A DNA stretch of 64,000 nucleotides from NCBI RefSeq assembly GCF_000212695.1, contig NC_015514.1, forward strand, positions 2,480,001 to 2,544,000, read 5' to 3'. The notes below the pieces were generated by a model. It was not told the origin of the DNA, searched no databases, and saw nothing but the letters and a program-made list of their open reading frames with translations. Shown here one piece after another: positions 34,515-43,567 of the stretch (position 1 is the stretch's first letter; every line of letters begins with the position of its first letter). The stretch comes from Cellulomonas fimi ATCC 484. GTDB lineage: Bacteria > Actinomycetota > Actinomycetes > Actinomycetales > Cellulomonadaceae. Both the position numbers and the translations under genes were made by a program.

Positions 34515-35321
34515 TCAGAGCCTGCCGAAGCGGGCCCGGGCAAACGCATACCCCCCGTAGGCCACAAGTCCCAGAGCGACGAGCCCGAGCAGCACGGGAC
34601 CGCCAGGCTGGCTTCGGAGCGTGTGCAACGCCTGGTCAAGGCCACCGGCGGCTGCGGGGTCCGCCTTGACGGCCGCGACGACGAACAGGACGCCGACGAT
34701 CCCGAGGGCGATGCCCTTGAGGACGTAGCCCCAGACCCCCAGCCGCTCGACGACGCGCCCGGCGGTGCCCGAAGGAAGTCGGTGCAGGTCAGACAGGAAT
34801 TTCTTCCTCGCACCCTTTACCACGTGGTAAGCCCCGACCCCGACGACGGCCACCCCGGCGAGGCCCACGAGCAGCCGTCCGCCCGTCGCGGACATGAGGC
34901 GCGCCGTCAGGTCCGCGGCCTGCTGCTCGCTCGACGAGCCGCCGCCGCGCGCGAACCCCAACGCCGCCGCCGCCAGCGCGAGGTACACCACGGCCCGCCC
35001 GGCGGCCTTCGCACGCCACGCGCCGCCCGCGCCGCCCGGCAGGTCGCCCCGCATCGTCGGCGGCACGCCGCGGACGGCCTTGACGACCTCCCACAGGCCG
35101 AGGGCGGCGAGCCCCAGGACGAACAGCCACAGCAGCGCGCTGCCGAACGGCGTCGACGCCACCGTCGCGAACGCCCCCGACTGGTCGGCCTGCTGCGAGC
35201 TGCTGCCGAACGCCACCTGGAGCGCCAGCACGCCGATGAGGACGTGCAGCACCCCGCTCACCGCGTACCCCGTGCGCGCCGCGAGCTCCCAGCCCTGCCC
35301 GGCGTTCGTCGTCGTGGTCAT
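34515..35321 (-). CDS. DUF1206 membrane protein
   Basis: The 268-residue product has six transmembrane helices as three helix pairs, matching the three-repeat DUF1206 fold. Repeats start with similar AARTGYAVSGVLHVLIGVLA, AAGRAVVYLALAAAALGFA and LGVWGYVLKGIALGIVGVLF segments. A soluble KGARKKFLSDLHRL loop connects repeats two and three. ATG 35321 (MTTTTNAGQGWEL) is the likely start. The function is unknown. Confidence 0.9.
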   Translation of the reverse strand: MTTTTNAGQGWELAARTGYAVSGVLHVLIGVLALQVAFGSSSQQADQSGAFATVASTPFGSALLWLFVLGLAALGLWEVVKAVRGVPPTMRGDLPGGAGGAWRAKAAGRAVVYLALAAAALGFARGGGSSSEQQAADLTARLMSATGGRLLVGLAGVAVVGVGAYHVVKGARKKFLSDLHRLPSGTAGRVVERLGVWGYVLKGIALGIVGVLFVVAAVKADPAAAGGLDQALHTLRSQPGGPVLLGLVALGLVAYGGYAFARARFGRL

Positions 35322-35439
35322 GCCGTCACCACCCGATCTCCCCCCGGTCGACCCGTCGCGTCGGATCGTGGCAGCGAACACCCGCCCGCGCGACCGGAGA
35401 GCGGGTGAGGACCCGTGCCGTACCCTGGGCGAGCCTTCG

Positions 35440-35513
35440 GGGGCAGTAGCTCAGCCGGTCAGAGCAGCGGACTCATAATCCGTGGGTCGTGGGTTCAAGC
35501 CCCACCTGCCCCA
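35440..35513 (+). tRNA. tRNA with CAT anticodon, probably Met (Ile2 possible)
   Basis: A full cloverleaf is present: acceptor GGGGCAG/CTGCCCC, D arm GCTCAGCCGGTCAGAGC, anticodon loop CTCATAA, T arm GTGGG-TTCAAGC-CCCAC, discriminator A. The CAT anticodon allows elongator Met or lysidine-modified Ile2. It is not the initiator, because the 1-72 pair is G-C and the anticodon stem lacks the GGG/CCC run. Confidence 0.9.
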
Positions 35514-35592
35514 CCCGGACCGCCCAGGACCACGGTCGGGGGGCGCACCCGCGGGCGTGCCCCGCACGGTCCGGAGCGGTCGTGCACGCGGG

Positions 35593-35598
35593 TACCGT
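35593..35598 (+). promoter_or_regulatory. -10 box (TACCGT) before the gene at 35605
   Basis: TACCGT ends 6 nt before GTG 35605 with no ribosome site, which is the leaderless pattern. Confidence 0.45.
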
Positions 35599-35604
35599 GG
35601 CCCG

Positions 35605-36114
35605 GTGCCTCTCCTCCGTCGACGCCGGCTTCCCGCGCCCGAACGCGCCCTGCTCGACCTGCGCCCCGGGGACAAGGTCCTCGTCGAGGCGCACCTCACG
35701 GACGGTCGGTGGGCGGTCGCCACACGACGGGCGGTGCACCTGCTGGAGGAGGGGCAGGTCGTGCGGGTGCCGTGGAGCGACGTCGACCGCGGCTCGCTCG
35801 ACCCCACGACACGCGTGCTGACCGTGACGTGGGTGTGGGGCGGCACGTCGCGGCTGCCGTTCGCGCAGGACGGAGCCTCGGTCGCGTTCACCCAGACGTT
35901 CCGCGAGCGCGTGCAGCAGTCCGTCGTGCACGCCGTCCCCGTCACCGTGCCGGGCGGCGCCCGGGTGCGGCTCGCGCTGCGGCGCGACGAGGAGGGCGAG
36001 ATCTTCACGCAGGTGCTGGGCGACGGGACCGTGGACGTCGAGGACCCCGCCGTGTCGGCGGCGCTCGACGTCGCCGAGGCAGAGGCACGCGACGCGGCGG
36101 GGCTGCCCCGCTGA
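35605..36114 (+). CDS. Conserved-looking hypothetical protein between two tRNAs (169 aa)
   Basis: This is a soluble, beta-rich protein: VPLLRRRRLPAPERALLDLR, GDKVLVEAHLTDGRWAVATRRAVHLLEEG, VPWSDVDRGSLDPTTRVLTVTWVWGG, then VRLALRRDEEGEIFTQVLGDG. The AVATRRAVHLL-VPWSDV pattern resembles PH-like small actinobacterial proteins of unknown function. GTG 35605 is chosen from the -10 box; the frame stays open upstream into the tRNA, so length alone does not decide. I do not recognise a family with confidence. Confidence 0.75.
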   Translation: MPLLRRRRLPAPERALLDLRPGDKVLVEAHLTDGRWAVATRRAVHLLEEGQVVRVPWSDVDRGSLDPTTRVLTVTWVWGGTSRLPFAQDGASVAFTQTFRERVQQSVVHAVPVTVPGGARVRLALRRDEEGEIFTQVLGDGTVDVEDPAVSAALDVAEAEARDAAGLPR

Positions 36115-36195
36115 CGACCGCCCGCGCGCATCCCCCGCGCCCGGTGGGTGGTCCGGAGCACCCCCGCGTGGCTGCTAGAGTTCTTGCCGCAACGA

Positions 36196-36268
<73 letters not shown>

Positions 36269-36278
36269 CTTCACCTGG

Positions 36279-36315
36279 AGGCCTCTGACCAGCGTCACCC
36301 GCTGATCGGAGGCCT
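36279..36315. terminator. Terminator after tRNA-Asn
   Basis: AGGCCTCTGACCAGCG pairs with CGCTGATCGGAGGCCT over 16 positions (two wobble or mismatched) around a short TCACC loop, between tRNA-Asn and the convergent sugar dehydrogenase gene. Confidence 0.7.
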
Positions 36316-36365
36316 TCGTCGTCTCCGCGACCGTCCGGCGACCGACGGCGCGCGCCGGACCCGCC

Positions 36366-38876
36366 CTATGGCCGCAGGCGGGTCGTCGGGACGATCTCCG
36401 AGGCCTGGGACGTGCTCGACCAGCGCAGCTCCGCGACCGCGTTCCGGACGCCGTCGAAGTACTCCAGGACGATCGGCACCGCCTGCCCCGCGGTGAGCGC
36501 GACCGTCCCCGTGTCGACGCGGCGTGAGTGGTTCGTCCATTGGTCGATCACGAGCGTCCCGTCGACCCACAGCCGCACGCCGTCGTCCGACGTCGTCGCG
36601 AACGTGTAGGTCTGCGAGTACCGGGGCACGACCGACCCGCTCCAGCGGACCGAGAAGGTGTCCGCCCCGATCCCGCTCACGGGCGCGGCGAGCCCCCAGT
36701 CGAACGCGACGGCCGGGTCGATGCGCGTGACCGTCGCGCCCGTGAGGTCGGCGTTGTCGTGGTAGACGGCCCGCAGGCCGCGCAGCCCGAGGGTCGCCGT
36801 GAGCGTGGTCGACGACGCGGGCGTGGTCCACGTCCGCGTCGCCGCCGTGGACCCGTCGGACCACCCGTCGAGCTCGTACGTGCGGCCCTGCGCGTCGCGC
36901 TGCGACGGCACCGTGAGCCGCAGGTCGAACCCCGCCCACGACGTCACGGTCGTCGGGCCCGTGACCGTCTGGCCGTTGACCGTGAGCGTGCGTCCGGCAG
37001 GCGACGTCGCGAGCGTCGCCGCGACCCGGCGTGGCAGGAAGTCGCGCGTGACCGTGGTCGTCGCGCCCTGCGCGTCCGTGGCGGTCAGGGTGACCCGCAG
37101 GTGGCTGTTCGCGGCGGCGGCGAGGTCCTCGGGCCCGGGGGCCTGGAACGACACCGCGCTGCCGGTCACCGGGCCGAGGAACGGGTGCGTGTGCTGGTCG
37201 TGGACGCGCACGACCGTCCAGGACAGGCGCGACCCCGGCAGCGTGCCGTCCTGCGCGTCCGTCGCCGACCCGGACAGCGTGTACGTCTGCCCGACGACGA
37301 ACGTCGCGCCGGCCGCCGGGGACGTGATCTGCGCGGTGGGCGCGGTGTTGCCCGAGGTGATCCGCGCCGTCACCGCCGCCGACGTCGCGCCCTGCGGGTC
37401 GCGCACGCGCAGCGTCGCCGTCCACGTGCCCGCCGCGTACGTGTGCTGCACCGTGGGCGTCGTCGTGGTGGCGTCGGGCGTGCCGTCGCCGAACTGCCAC
37501 AGGTACGTGAGCGTGCCGCCGTCGGGGTCGCTGCTGCCGCGGCCGTCGAGGGTGGTCGTCAGCGGTGCGGCGCCGCTCGTCGGGGACGCGGTCAGCGCCG
37601 CCGTCGGCGTGCGGTTGGCGGTGCCCGTGTACGCGAGCCGGCGGATCTCGCCGCCGTTCGCGTACGTCGTGTAGTAGAGCGCCTGGGTGCCCGACCACGG
37701 CCCGAACTCGAGGTGGACCGCGGCGCCGAGGCCGGTCGCGACGTCGGTGCGCGTCCCGCCCCGGAGCATCATGAGCCGGCCGCAGTTGTAGTCGGAGAAC
37801 AGGTACCCGCCCTCGTACGCCGCGGGCCAGACACCGTCCGGGACGAACGCGCCGCCCGTGATGGAGCCGCAGCCCGTGCTCCGGCCGTAGTCGTGGATCG
37901 GGTTCGTCATCCCGGCCGGGAGCGCGCCACCGCAGTCCGTCGCGGAGCCGGTCTGCGCGCAGTGCCCCTCACGCACCGGCCAGCCGTAGTCCGCACCGGG
38001 CGTGCCGAGGTCGATCTCCTCCCACACGTTCTGCCCCACGTCGTTGACGTGGAACACCGTCCCGCTCGCGTCCGGGTCGAAGGCGAACCGGAACGGGTTG
38101 CGCAGCCCCCACGCGAACGTCTCGCGGCAGACGGTCCCGGGCGCGGCCGGCGCGAGCCGGCAGCTCGCGGTCCCGGTGCCGAGGAACGGGTTGCCCGGTG
38201 CGGGCGCCCCGGTGGTCCGGTCGACGCGCAGGACCTTGCCGAGGAGCACGTTGCGGTCGCGGGACGCGTCGTTGTCGCCTCCGCAGCCGCTGTCCCCCCG
38301 GTAGTCGCAGCCGCCGTCGCCGGTGGTGACGTAGAGGTAGCCGTCCTTGCCGACGTGCAGGTCGCCCGCGTTGTGGTTTCCCGCCGGCGACGCGATGCCG
38401 TCCAGCAGGACCGTCTCGCTCGCCGGGTCGACGAGGTTGTCGTCGCCGAGGACGAAGCGCGAGACCCGGTTGACCGGCGCGCCGGCCGGGGTCCCGCCCT
38501 GGCTCGTCGGGCACGAGGTGCCGGTGCGCGCCGTGTAGAACAGGTAGATCGCGCGCGTCGCGGGGTCGGGGTCCGTCGCGACGCCGAGCAGGCCGCGCTC
38601 CGAGTTCGTGCACAGGCGGCTCGCGAGGTCGAGCGCGGGCGTCGCGAGCAGCGTCCCGGCGGCCGTTCGGACGCGCAGGCGGCCCGACTGCTGCGTGACG
38701 AGCATGCGCCCGTCGGCGGTGAACGCGATCGCGGACGGGTTCGGCACGCTCGCGACGAGCGACTCGGAGAACCCGGCCGGGACCGCGGCCGTCGCGGGTG
38801 GAGTCCCTGCCACGGCCAGGCCGGTGGCGACCAGCGCCCCGGTCACGACGGATGCGAGCGAGCGCCAGCGGTTCAT
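36366..38876 (-). CDS. Secreted PQQ-type sugar (glucose/sorbosone) dehydrogenase with PKD and PA14 domains
   Basis: The 836-residue secreted protein has a signal peptide (cleavage near ATA-A about residue 30). A six-bladed propeller of the GSDH family follows (about 35-415), with NHNAGDLHVGKDGYLYVTTG, GLRNPFRFAFDP and YGWPVREG as family landmarks. A PKD domain comes next (about 422-510, DPDGGTLTYLWQFGDG). A second Ig-like region with HDQHTHPFLG and a C-terminal PA14-like domain (about 700-830, TTSDDGVRLWVDGTLVIDQW) complete it. The family oxidises sugars with PQQ; PA14/PKD suggest polysaccharide binding. No PQQ synthesis genes are in the window. Confidence 0.88.
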   Translation of the reverse strand: MNRWRSLASVVTGALVATGLAVAGTPPATAAVPAGFSESLVASVPNPSAIAFTADGRMLVTQQSGRLRVRTAAGTLLATPALDLASRLCTNSERGLLGVATDPDPATRAIYLFYTARTGTSCPTSQGGTPAGAPVNRVSRFVLGDDNLVDPASETVLLDGIASPAGNHNAGDLHVGKDGYLYVTTGDGGCDYRGDSGCGGDNDASRDRNVLLGKVLRVDRTTGAPAPGNPFLGTGTASCRLAPAAPGTVCRETFAWGLRNPFRFAFDPDASGTVFHVNDVGQNVWEEIDLGTPGADYGWPVREGHCAQTGSATDCGGALPAGMTNPIHDYGRSTGCGSITGGAFVPDGVWPAAYEGGYLFSDYNCGRLMMLRGGTRTDVATGLGAAVHLEFGPWSGTQALYYTTYANGGEIRRLAYTGTANRTPTAALTASPTSGAAPLTTTLDGRGSSDPDGGTLTYLWQFGDGTPDATTTTPTVQHTYAAGTWTATLRVRDPQGATSAAVTARITSGNTAPTAQITSPAAGATFVVGQTYTLSGSATDAQDGTLPGSRLSWTVVRVHDQHTHPFLGPVTGSAVSFQAPGPEDLAAAANSHLRVTLTATDAQGATTTVTRDFLPRRVAATLATSPAGRTLTVNGQTVTGPTTVTSWAGFDLRLTVPSQRDAQGRTYELDGWSDGSTAATRTWTTPASSTTLTATLGLRGLRAVYHDNADLTGATVTRIDPAVAFDWGLAAPVSGIGADTFSVRWSGSVVPRYSQTYTFATTSDDGVRLWVDGTLVIDQWTNHSRRVDTGTVALTAGQAVPIVLEYFDGVRNAVAELRWSSTSQASEIVPTTRLRP

Positions 38877-39164
38877 CGAGGTCCCCCGTCCTCGTCGACG
38901 CGTCAGGTGGGCAGCGTCCCGCGTCGGGCTGCGCGGCGCAACGGCCCGAATCGATCCGCTCCCCCGCCGCCCGTCGGCGGGGTGCCGCCCGGGTGGACGG
39001 CGCCCGGGGCCGGCCGGCGCGGCTCGGCGGTCGTCCGGTGCCGTGAGCGCGAGCGGGCCGAGGCCTGGTATCTGGACGGCCGCCCGAGGATCGTTGCGGG
39101 TACGGGGCACGCGAGCCCCGCGGCGCGGCCTCCCCCGGCCCGCCGGGAGCGACGGAGGGCGACC

Positions 39165-40307
39165 GTGCGCACCTACCGACCCGGGCGTGCGACGTGGACC
39201 GGTGACGGCGCGCGCGGCGACCGGGACCCTCGCCCGGACAGCACGGCTCGTCCCGTCGCCGCCGGGCTCGACCGCGTGGTGGGGCTCCAGCGGCTCGCCG
39301 GGAACCGCGTGGTCCGACAGCTGCTCGGCGCGCGCACGCGTCCCGTCGTGCAGCGCAAGGAGTACGGCCTGGACGAGCAGCCCCGGCAGGACCGGTACGT
39401 CGACACCGCCGTCCGGCTCTGGCGGACGCAGCGGAGCATGCCGATCGGCGACTTCGTGGCTGCCGTGATGACGGCGGTCCAGGCCGAGCTGACGGCCGCC
39501 GGCGTGCCGCTGTTCGGCTGGGTGCCGGTGACGGGCGCGGGTGCGGCCGGGGTGTTCGACTCCGCGGCGTGGAAGGTGAAGGTCAACGTCGCGAAGTTCA
39601 CGAGCCGGCTCGTCCCGAAGACTCTGGGCGACCTCACGCCCGCGGAGGTCACCGAGGTCGTCGGCACGCTCTTCCACGAGTCGCGGCACGCGGACCAGGA
39701 CGTCCTCGTCATCCGCTCGCTGCTCGACCAGAAGAGGACGCCGCAGCAGATCCACGCCGCGACGAAGATCCGCAAGGACGTGATCCAGGCGGTGCGGGCG
39801 ACGAGGTCCGCGACGCCGCTCGACCCCGACCAGGTCGCGCACGCCGGCCGGATGTTCGACGTCATGTACGGCACGCACAAGGAGCTGCTCACGTTCCTCA
39901 TGGCCCACTCGGCGGCCGTGGAGGGGATCGACCGCCTGAGCCTGCCGACGTCCCGGCCCGCCGACGCGGCGAGGCACGTGGCGACCCTCACGACCTGGCA
40001 GACGTCGGTGCTCCGCCCGAAGCTCAGGCGGATGGCTGCGGCGAAGGCGCCGACGCCCGTCGAGACGGCGCTCCAGCAGCGCCTGGCGCAGGTCGACAGC
40101 GAGCTCACGGCGTTGTCAGCCGCCTGGCGGAAGGTCGCCGGCGCGCGGAGGCCCGGGGCGGACGACGTCGACGACCTGCGCCAGGCGGCCGGCGACACGC
40201 ACGCGGCGATCACCGACGCCTACACGCACCTCGAGAGCGAGGCGGACGCGTTCCGGGTGGAGGGCGAGGTCACGACGGCCTTCGCCGCACGCATCGCCAC
40301 GCCGTGA
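39165..40307 (+). CDS. Orphan effector-like protein with QRLAGNR N-motif and HExxH
   Basis: The 380-residue product starts at GTG 39165 after a GGAGGG ribosome site. Its first about 65 residues are disordered and carry LDRVVGLQRLAGNRVVRQLL (35-54) followed by VVQRK. That motif pattern is typical of cargo N-termini of extracellular contractile injection systems and DUF4157-linked toxins. The following domain has GTLFHESRHADQ with HESRH at 171-175, a zinc-metallopeptidase HExxH motif, then long charged helices. There is no signal peptide. No sheath, tube or baseplate genes are in the window, so it would be an unlinked effector. The assignment is inference from motifs. Confidence 0.55.
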   Translation: MRTYRPGRATWTGDGARGDRDPRPDSTARPVAAGLDRVVGLQRLAGNRVVRQLLGARTRPVVQRKEYGLDEQPRQDRYVDTAVRLWRTQRSMPIGDFVAAVMTAVQAELTAAGVPLFGWVPVTGAGAAGVFDSAAWKVKVNVAKFTSRLVPKTLGDLTPAEVTEVVGTLFHESRHADQDVLVIRSLLDQKRTPQQIHAATKIRKDVIQAVRATRSATPLDPDQVAHAGRMFDVMYGTHKELLTFLMAHSAAVEGIDRLSLPTSRPADAARHVATLTTWQTSVLRPKLRRMAAAKAPTPVETALQQRLAQVDSELTALSAAWRKVAGARRPGADDVDDLRQAAGDTHAAITDAYTHLESEADAFRVEGEVTTAFAARIATP

Positions 40308-40318
40308 CGGAGGCCCGC

Positions 40319-41221
40319 CTACTTGATGGCTCCCTGCGTGACGCCCGCCATGACCCAGCGCTGGGTGAACAGGTAGACGACGATCGCCGGTGCCATGGCC
40401 ATGAGGTAGGACGCGAACGCCACGTTGTAGTTGCTGCTGAACTGGGTCTGGAACACGCTCTGCAGCACGGGCAGCGTCTGCAGGGTCGAGTCGGCGGTGA
40501 TGAGCGACGGCATCATGAAGTCGTTCCACGAGGCGAGGAACGCGAAGATCGCGACCGTGGCGCTCATGGGCGCCATCATCGGGAAGACGATGTGCCGGAA
40601 GACGGTCCAGGTGGACGCGCCGTCGAGCCGCGCACTCTCCTCGAGCTCCTCGGGCAGGCCGCGGATGAACGCGGTGAACAGCAGCACGCTGAACGACAGC
40701 TGGAACATCACGTGCAGCAGCGCGACGCCGACGGGGTTGGCGAGCCCGACCATGCCGGTGAGCTTGACCTGCGAGAGCGCGAGCACCGGGAACGGCAGGA
40801 ACATCGCGGCGAGCAGGTAGAAGAACGACCAGCGGAAGAAGGGCCGGTCCCAGTTCCGGGCGATCGCGTAGGCGGCGAACGCGGCGAGCAGGACCGTGCC
40901 GACGACGGTGACGGCGGTGACGAACACCGAGATCGCGAAGCCGCGCGGGAAGTTGGTGAGCCGCCACGCCTCGACGAAGCCCTCGGTGCTCACGGGCGAC
41001 GGCAGCGCGAACACCTGGCCGCCGTCGACCGACTGCGCGGTCGTCTTGAACGCCATCGTGACGGTCGCGTACAGCGGCGCCAGGACGGCGAGCGTGCAGA
41101 CGAGCAGCGCCGTGGTGGCGCCCCAGCTCGGGCGGTCCTCCCCGCCGCGGCCGAGGAACCGGCGGCGCCGGCGGACCGGGACCTGACCGGGGGTCGTGGT
41201 GACCAGCGTCTGGGCAGTCAT
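40319..41221 (-). CDS. Carbohydrate ABC transporter permease (MalG type)
   Basis: This inner-membrane subunit of a CUT1 sugar importer has 300 residues and six helices, with the cytoplasmic EAA loop LPEELEESARLDGASTWTVF that contacts the ATPase. It ends in the family-typical TQRWVMAGVTQGAIK. It starts at ATG 41221, sharing that base with the stop region of the MalF-type gene, and is the last gene of the operon. No ATPase gene follows; actinobacteria often use a shared MsiK-type ATPase. Confidence 0.95.
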   Translation of the reverse strand: MTAQTLVTTTPGQVPVRRRRRFLGRGGEDRPSWGATTALLVCTLAVLAPLYATVTMAFKTTAQSVDGGQVFALPSPVSTEGFVEAWRLTNFPRGFAISVFVTAVTVVGTVLLAAFAAYAIARNWDRPFFRWSFFYLLAAMFLPFPVLALSQVKLTGMVGLANPVGVALLHVMFQLSFSVLLFTAFIRGLPEELEESARLDGASTWTVFRHIVFPMMAPMSATVAIFAFLASWNDFMMPSLITADSTLQTLPVLQSVFQTQFSSNYNVAFASYLMAMAPAIVVYLFTQRWVMAGVTQGAIK

Positions 41222-42144
41222 CAGAACGCGTTCCTTCCGCGGGTGAGGCGCAGCTGCACGACGGCGAGGGCCACGGCGATGAGGAAGAAGATCGTGGCGT
41301 TGGCCATCTGGTAGGCGTAGTCGCCGCCGGTGAAGCCGGAGAAGATCGTCATGGCGACGCTGCGGGTGGCCGTGCCGGGGCCACCGTTGGTGAGGCCGAC
41401 GATGATGTCGTAGGCGTTGAGGAAGTTCTTGAAGCCGATGACCATGTTGATCACGACGTACCCGGCGACGAGCGGCAGCGTGATCGCGACGAGCCGTCGG
41501 GCGGGGCTCGCGCCGTCCATGGCGGCGGCCTCGTACACCTCACCGGGGATCGACAGGATGCCCGCGATGTAGATGAGCAGCGCGCTCGGGATGGCCTGCC
41601 ACGCGGTGACGATGACGATCGTGACCCACGCGAGGTCCGGGTCCGCGAGCAGGCTCTGCTCGAGCGCCGTGATGCCGACGGCCTGCCCCAGCTGCGGCAC
41701 CGAGTTGGAGAACAGGAAGTTGAAGACGTAGGCGATGACGATGCCGGAGATCACCATGGGCAGCACGAACACGGCGCGCAGCGCGATCTTGGCCCGGATC
41801 TTCGCGGTCAGGCCGACGGCGAGGAGGAACGCGACGACGTTGACGAGCACGACCGTGACGAGCGCGAAGCCGACCGTGAACAGGTACGAGCTGCGGATCG
41901 CCGGGTCGGAGAACAGCGCGACGTAGTTGGTGAGGCCGGTGAACTCGAACTCGCCGAAGCCGACGGAGTTGGTGAAGCTCAGCGTGATGCCCATGACCGC
42001 CGGCAGGGTGATGCAGAGCGTGAACAGGACGAGCGCGGGCACGAGGAACAGGTAGAACGTCGCCCCGACCCGCGGGCGGACCGCCTTGACCGGGACGGCC
42101 GCGGCGGTGCGGCTCCTCGGTCGGGCGGCAGCTGCTGTGACCAT
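41221..42144 (-). CDS. Carbohydrate ABC transporter permease (MalF type)
   Basis: The 307-residue CUT1 permease has six predicted helices after a basic N-terminus, with the EAA loop GEVYEAAAMDGASPARRLVA. It sits between the binding protein and the MalG-type permease. The pairing with a GH13 glucosidase suggests import of alpha-linked oligosaccharides. Confidence 0.95.
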   Translation of the reverse strand: MVTAAAARPRSRTAAAVPVKAVRPRVGATFYLFLVPALVLFTLCITLPAVMGITLSFTNSVGFGEFEFTGLTNYVALFSDPAIRSSYLFTVGFALVTVVLVNVVAFLLAVGLTAKIRAKIALRAVFVLPMVISGIVIAYVFNFLFSNSVPQLGQAVGITALEQSLLADPDLAWVTIVIVTAWQAIPSALLIYIAGILSIPGEVYEAAAMDGASPARRLVAITLPLVAGYVVINMVIGFKNFLNAYDIIVGLTNGGPGTATRSVAMTIFSGFTGGDYAYQMANATIFFLIAVALAVVQLRLTRGRNAF

Positions 42145-42168
42145 GGGGTGTCTCCGTCCGGGAGGTCG

Positions 42169-43494
42169 TCAGGAGCGGAACGCGAGGCGGCGCCAGTCGG
42201 CGTCGAGCGTCCGCAGGACCGGCTCGGGGGCCGCGCCGGCCGCGAGCGACTGCGTGTAGTTCTGCAGCGGGATCGACTGGGGCACCAGCTGGGACGCGCC
42301 CAGGTAGAAGTCCGCGCGGTCGTAGTACTCCTTGAGCTCGACGAGCGTGGAGTTCGTGACGGGCGCCGCGTCCTTCGTCACGCCGAAGCCGAGGGCGTGC
42401 GCGTTGTAGGCGTCGATGACGTCCGGCCGCATGAGGAACTGCAGGAACTCGCGAGCCGCCGCCTTCTTCGTCGAGCCCTCGGGGATCCACAGCGCGAGGT
42501 CGACGTTGACGCGCACCTTGCGGTCCGCCGGGTCGTCCGTCATGGGCAGCGGGAACGCGCCGACGTCCAGGTCGGGGTTCGTCTTGACGATCTCCCCGAT
42601 CGCCCACGGCCCCTGCAGGTACATCGCCGCCTGGCCGTCCGCGAACGCGAGGTTGCCGTCGCCGTATCCGCGGCTCGCGGCGTCGTCGTTCACGTACGCG
42701 ACGAGCTCCTGCATGCGCTCGACGGGCGGGAGGAACTGCTTCTGGAACGCCACGGGCGAGCCCGGCCCGACCTCGGTGCCCTGCTGCTTGAGCTGGTCGA
42801 AGAACGCCGTGGTGTCGACCATGCCGCCGACCGTGTAGTCGAAGTGGCCCTGCGCGATGGTCCACGGGTCCTTGAAGGTGCTGTAGATCGGCGTGATCCC
42901 GGCGGCCCGGAGCGCGTCGCACACCGCGACGAGCTCGTCCCACGTGGTCGGGACGGTGAGGCCCTGCTGCGCGAAGATCTCCCGGTTGTAGAGCACCGCG
43001 GCCGCCATGAGCGAGTACGGCAGGACGCTCGTGCGGCCCGGGTAGCTCGCGGTGACGTCGATGAGCGGGTGCAGCTCGTCGAGCACCCGCCCGGCCTCCG
43101 GCAGGTCTCCGAGGTCGCTGAGCACGCCGCGCTCGACGTAGCGGGAGATCTCGAAGTTGTAGTTGAGGCAGCCGATGTCCGGCGGCGACTCGCGCACGAA
43201 CGAGCCCGCGAGGTTCGACGTGGCGTCGTGCCGGACCCGCACGCGCGACTGCTCCTGGTGGAACTGCTCGATGAGCTCGTCGAAGTACCCGATGACCTCG
43301 GGCTTCGACTGGAAGAACACGATCTCGGTGGGCTCCGACGCGCTCGTGCGAGCGCACGCGCCCAGCGCGAGACCGGCGCCCACGACCCCCGCAGCCCGCA
43401 GGAAGCCGCGGCGGCTGAGGTCCCGGCTCAGCGGTGGAGCACCCGCGCGGTGGGTCACGTCCGCGCGTGCGGTGGTCAGGTCCGGCTCGGGCAC
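42169..43494 (-). CDS. Sugar ABC transporter substrate-binding lipoprotein
   Basis: The 441-residue product has a Tat-like twin-arginine segment (DLSRRGFLRAAGVVGAGLAL) followed by a lipobox ending GAC, then a two-lobe extracellular solute-binding protein family 1 fold. Family stretches are EIVFFQSKPEVIGYFDELIE, VLYNREIFAQQGLTVPTTWD and AMYLQGPWAIGEI. GTG 43494 is preferred because GAGGGGA lies 9 nt upstream; GTG 43518 is an alternative. It lies just downstream of the GH13 gene. Confidence 0.92.
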   Translation of the reverse strand: MPEPDLTTARADVTHRAGAPPLSRDLSRRGFLRAAGVVGAGLALGACARTSASEPTEIVFFQSKPEVIGYFDELIEQFHQEQSRVRVRHDATSNLAGSFVRESPPDIGCLNYNFEISRYVERGVLSDLGDLPEAGRVLDELHPLIDVTASYPGRTSVLPYSLMAAAVLYNREIFAQQGLTVPTTWDELVAVCDALRAAGITPIYSTFKDPWTIAQGHFDYTVGGMVDTTAFFDQLKQQGTEVGPGSPVAFQKQFLPPVERMQELVAYVNDDAASRGYGDGNLAFADGQAAMYLQGPWAIGEIVKTNPDLDVGAFPLPMTDDPADRKVRVNVDLALWIPEGSTKKAAAREFLQFLMRPDVIDAYNAHALGFGVTKDAAPVTNSTLVELKEYYDRADFYLGASQLVPQSIPLQNYTQSLAAGAAPEPVLRTLDADWRRLAFRS

Positions 43495-43567
43495 GTCGTC
43501 GTCTCCCCTCGGTCGCACGCGGCGTCGGTGCCGTCGTGGTCGGGCGTGTGCCGTGGCACCGTCCGGG

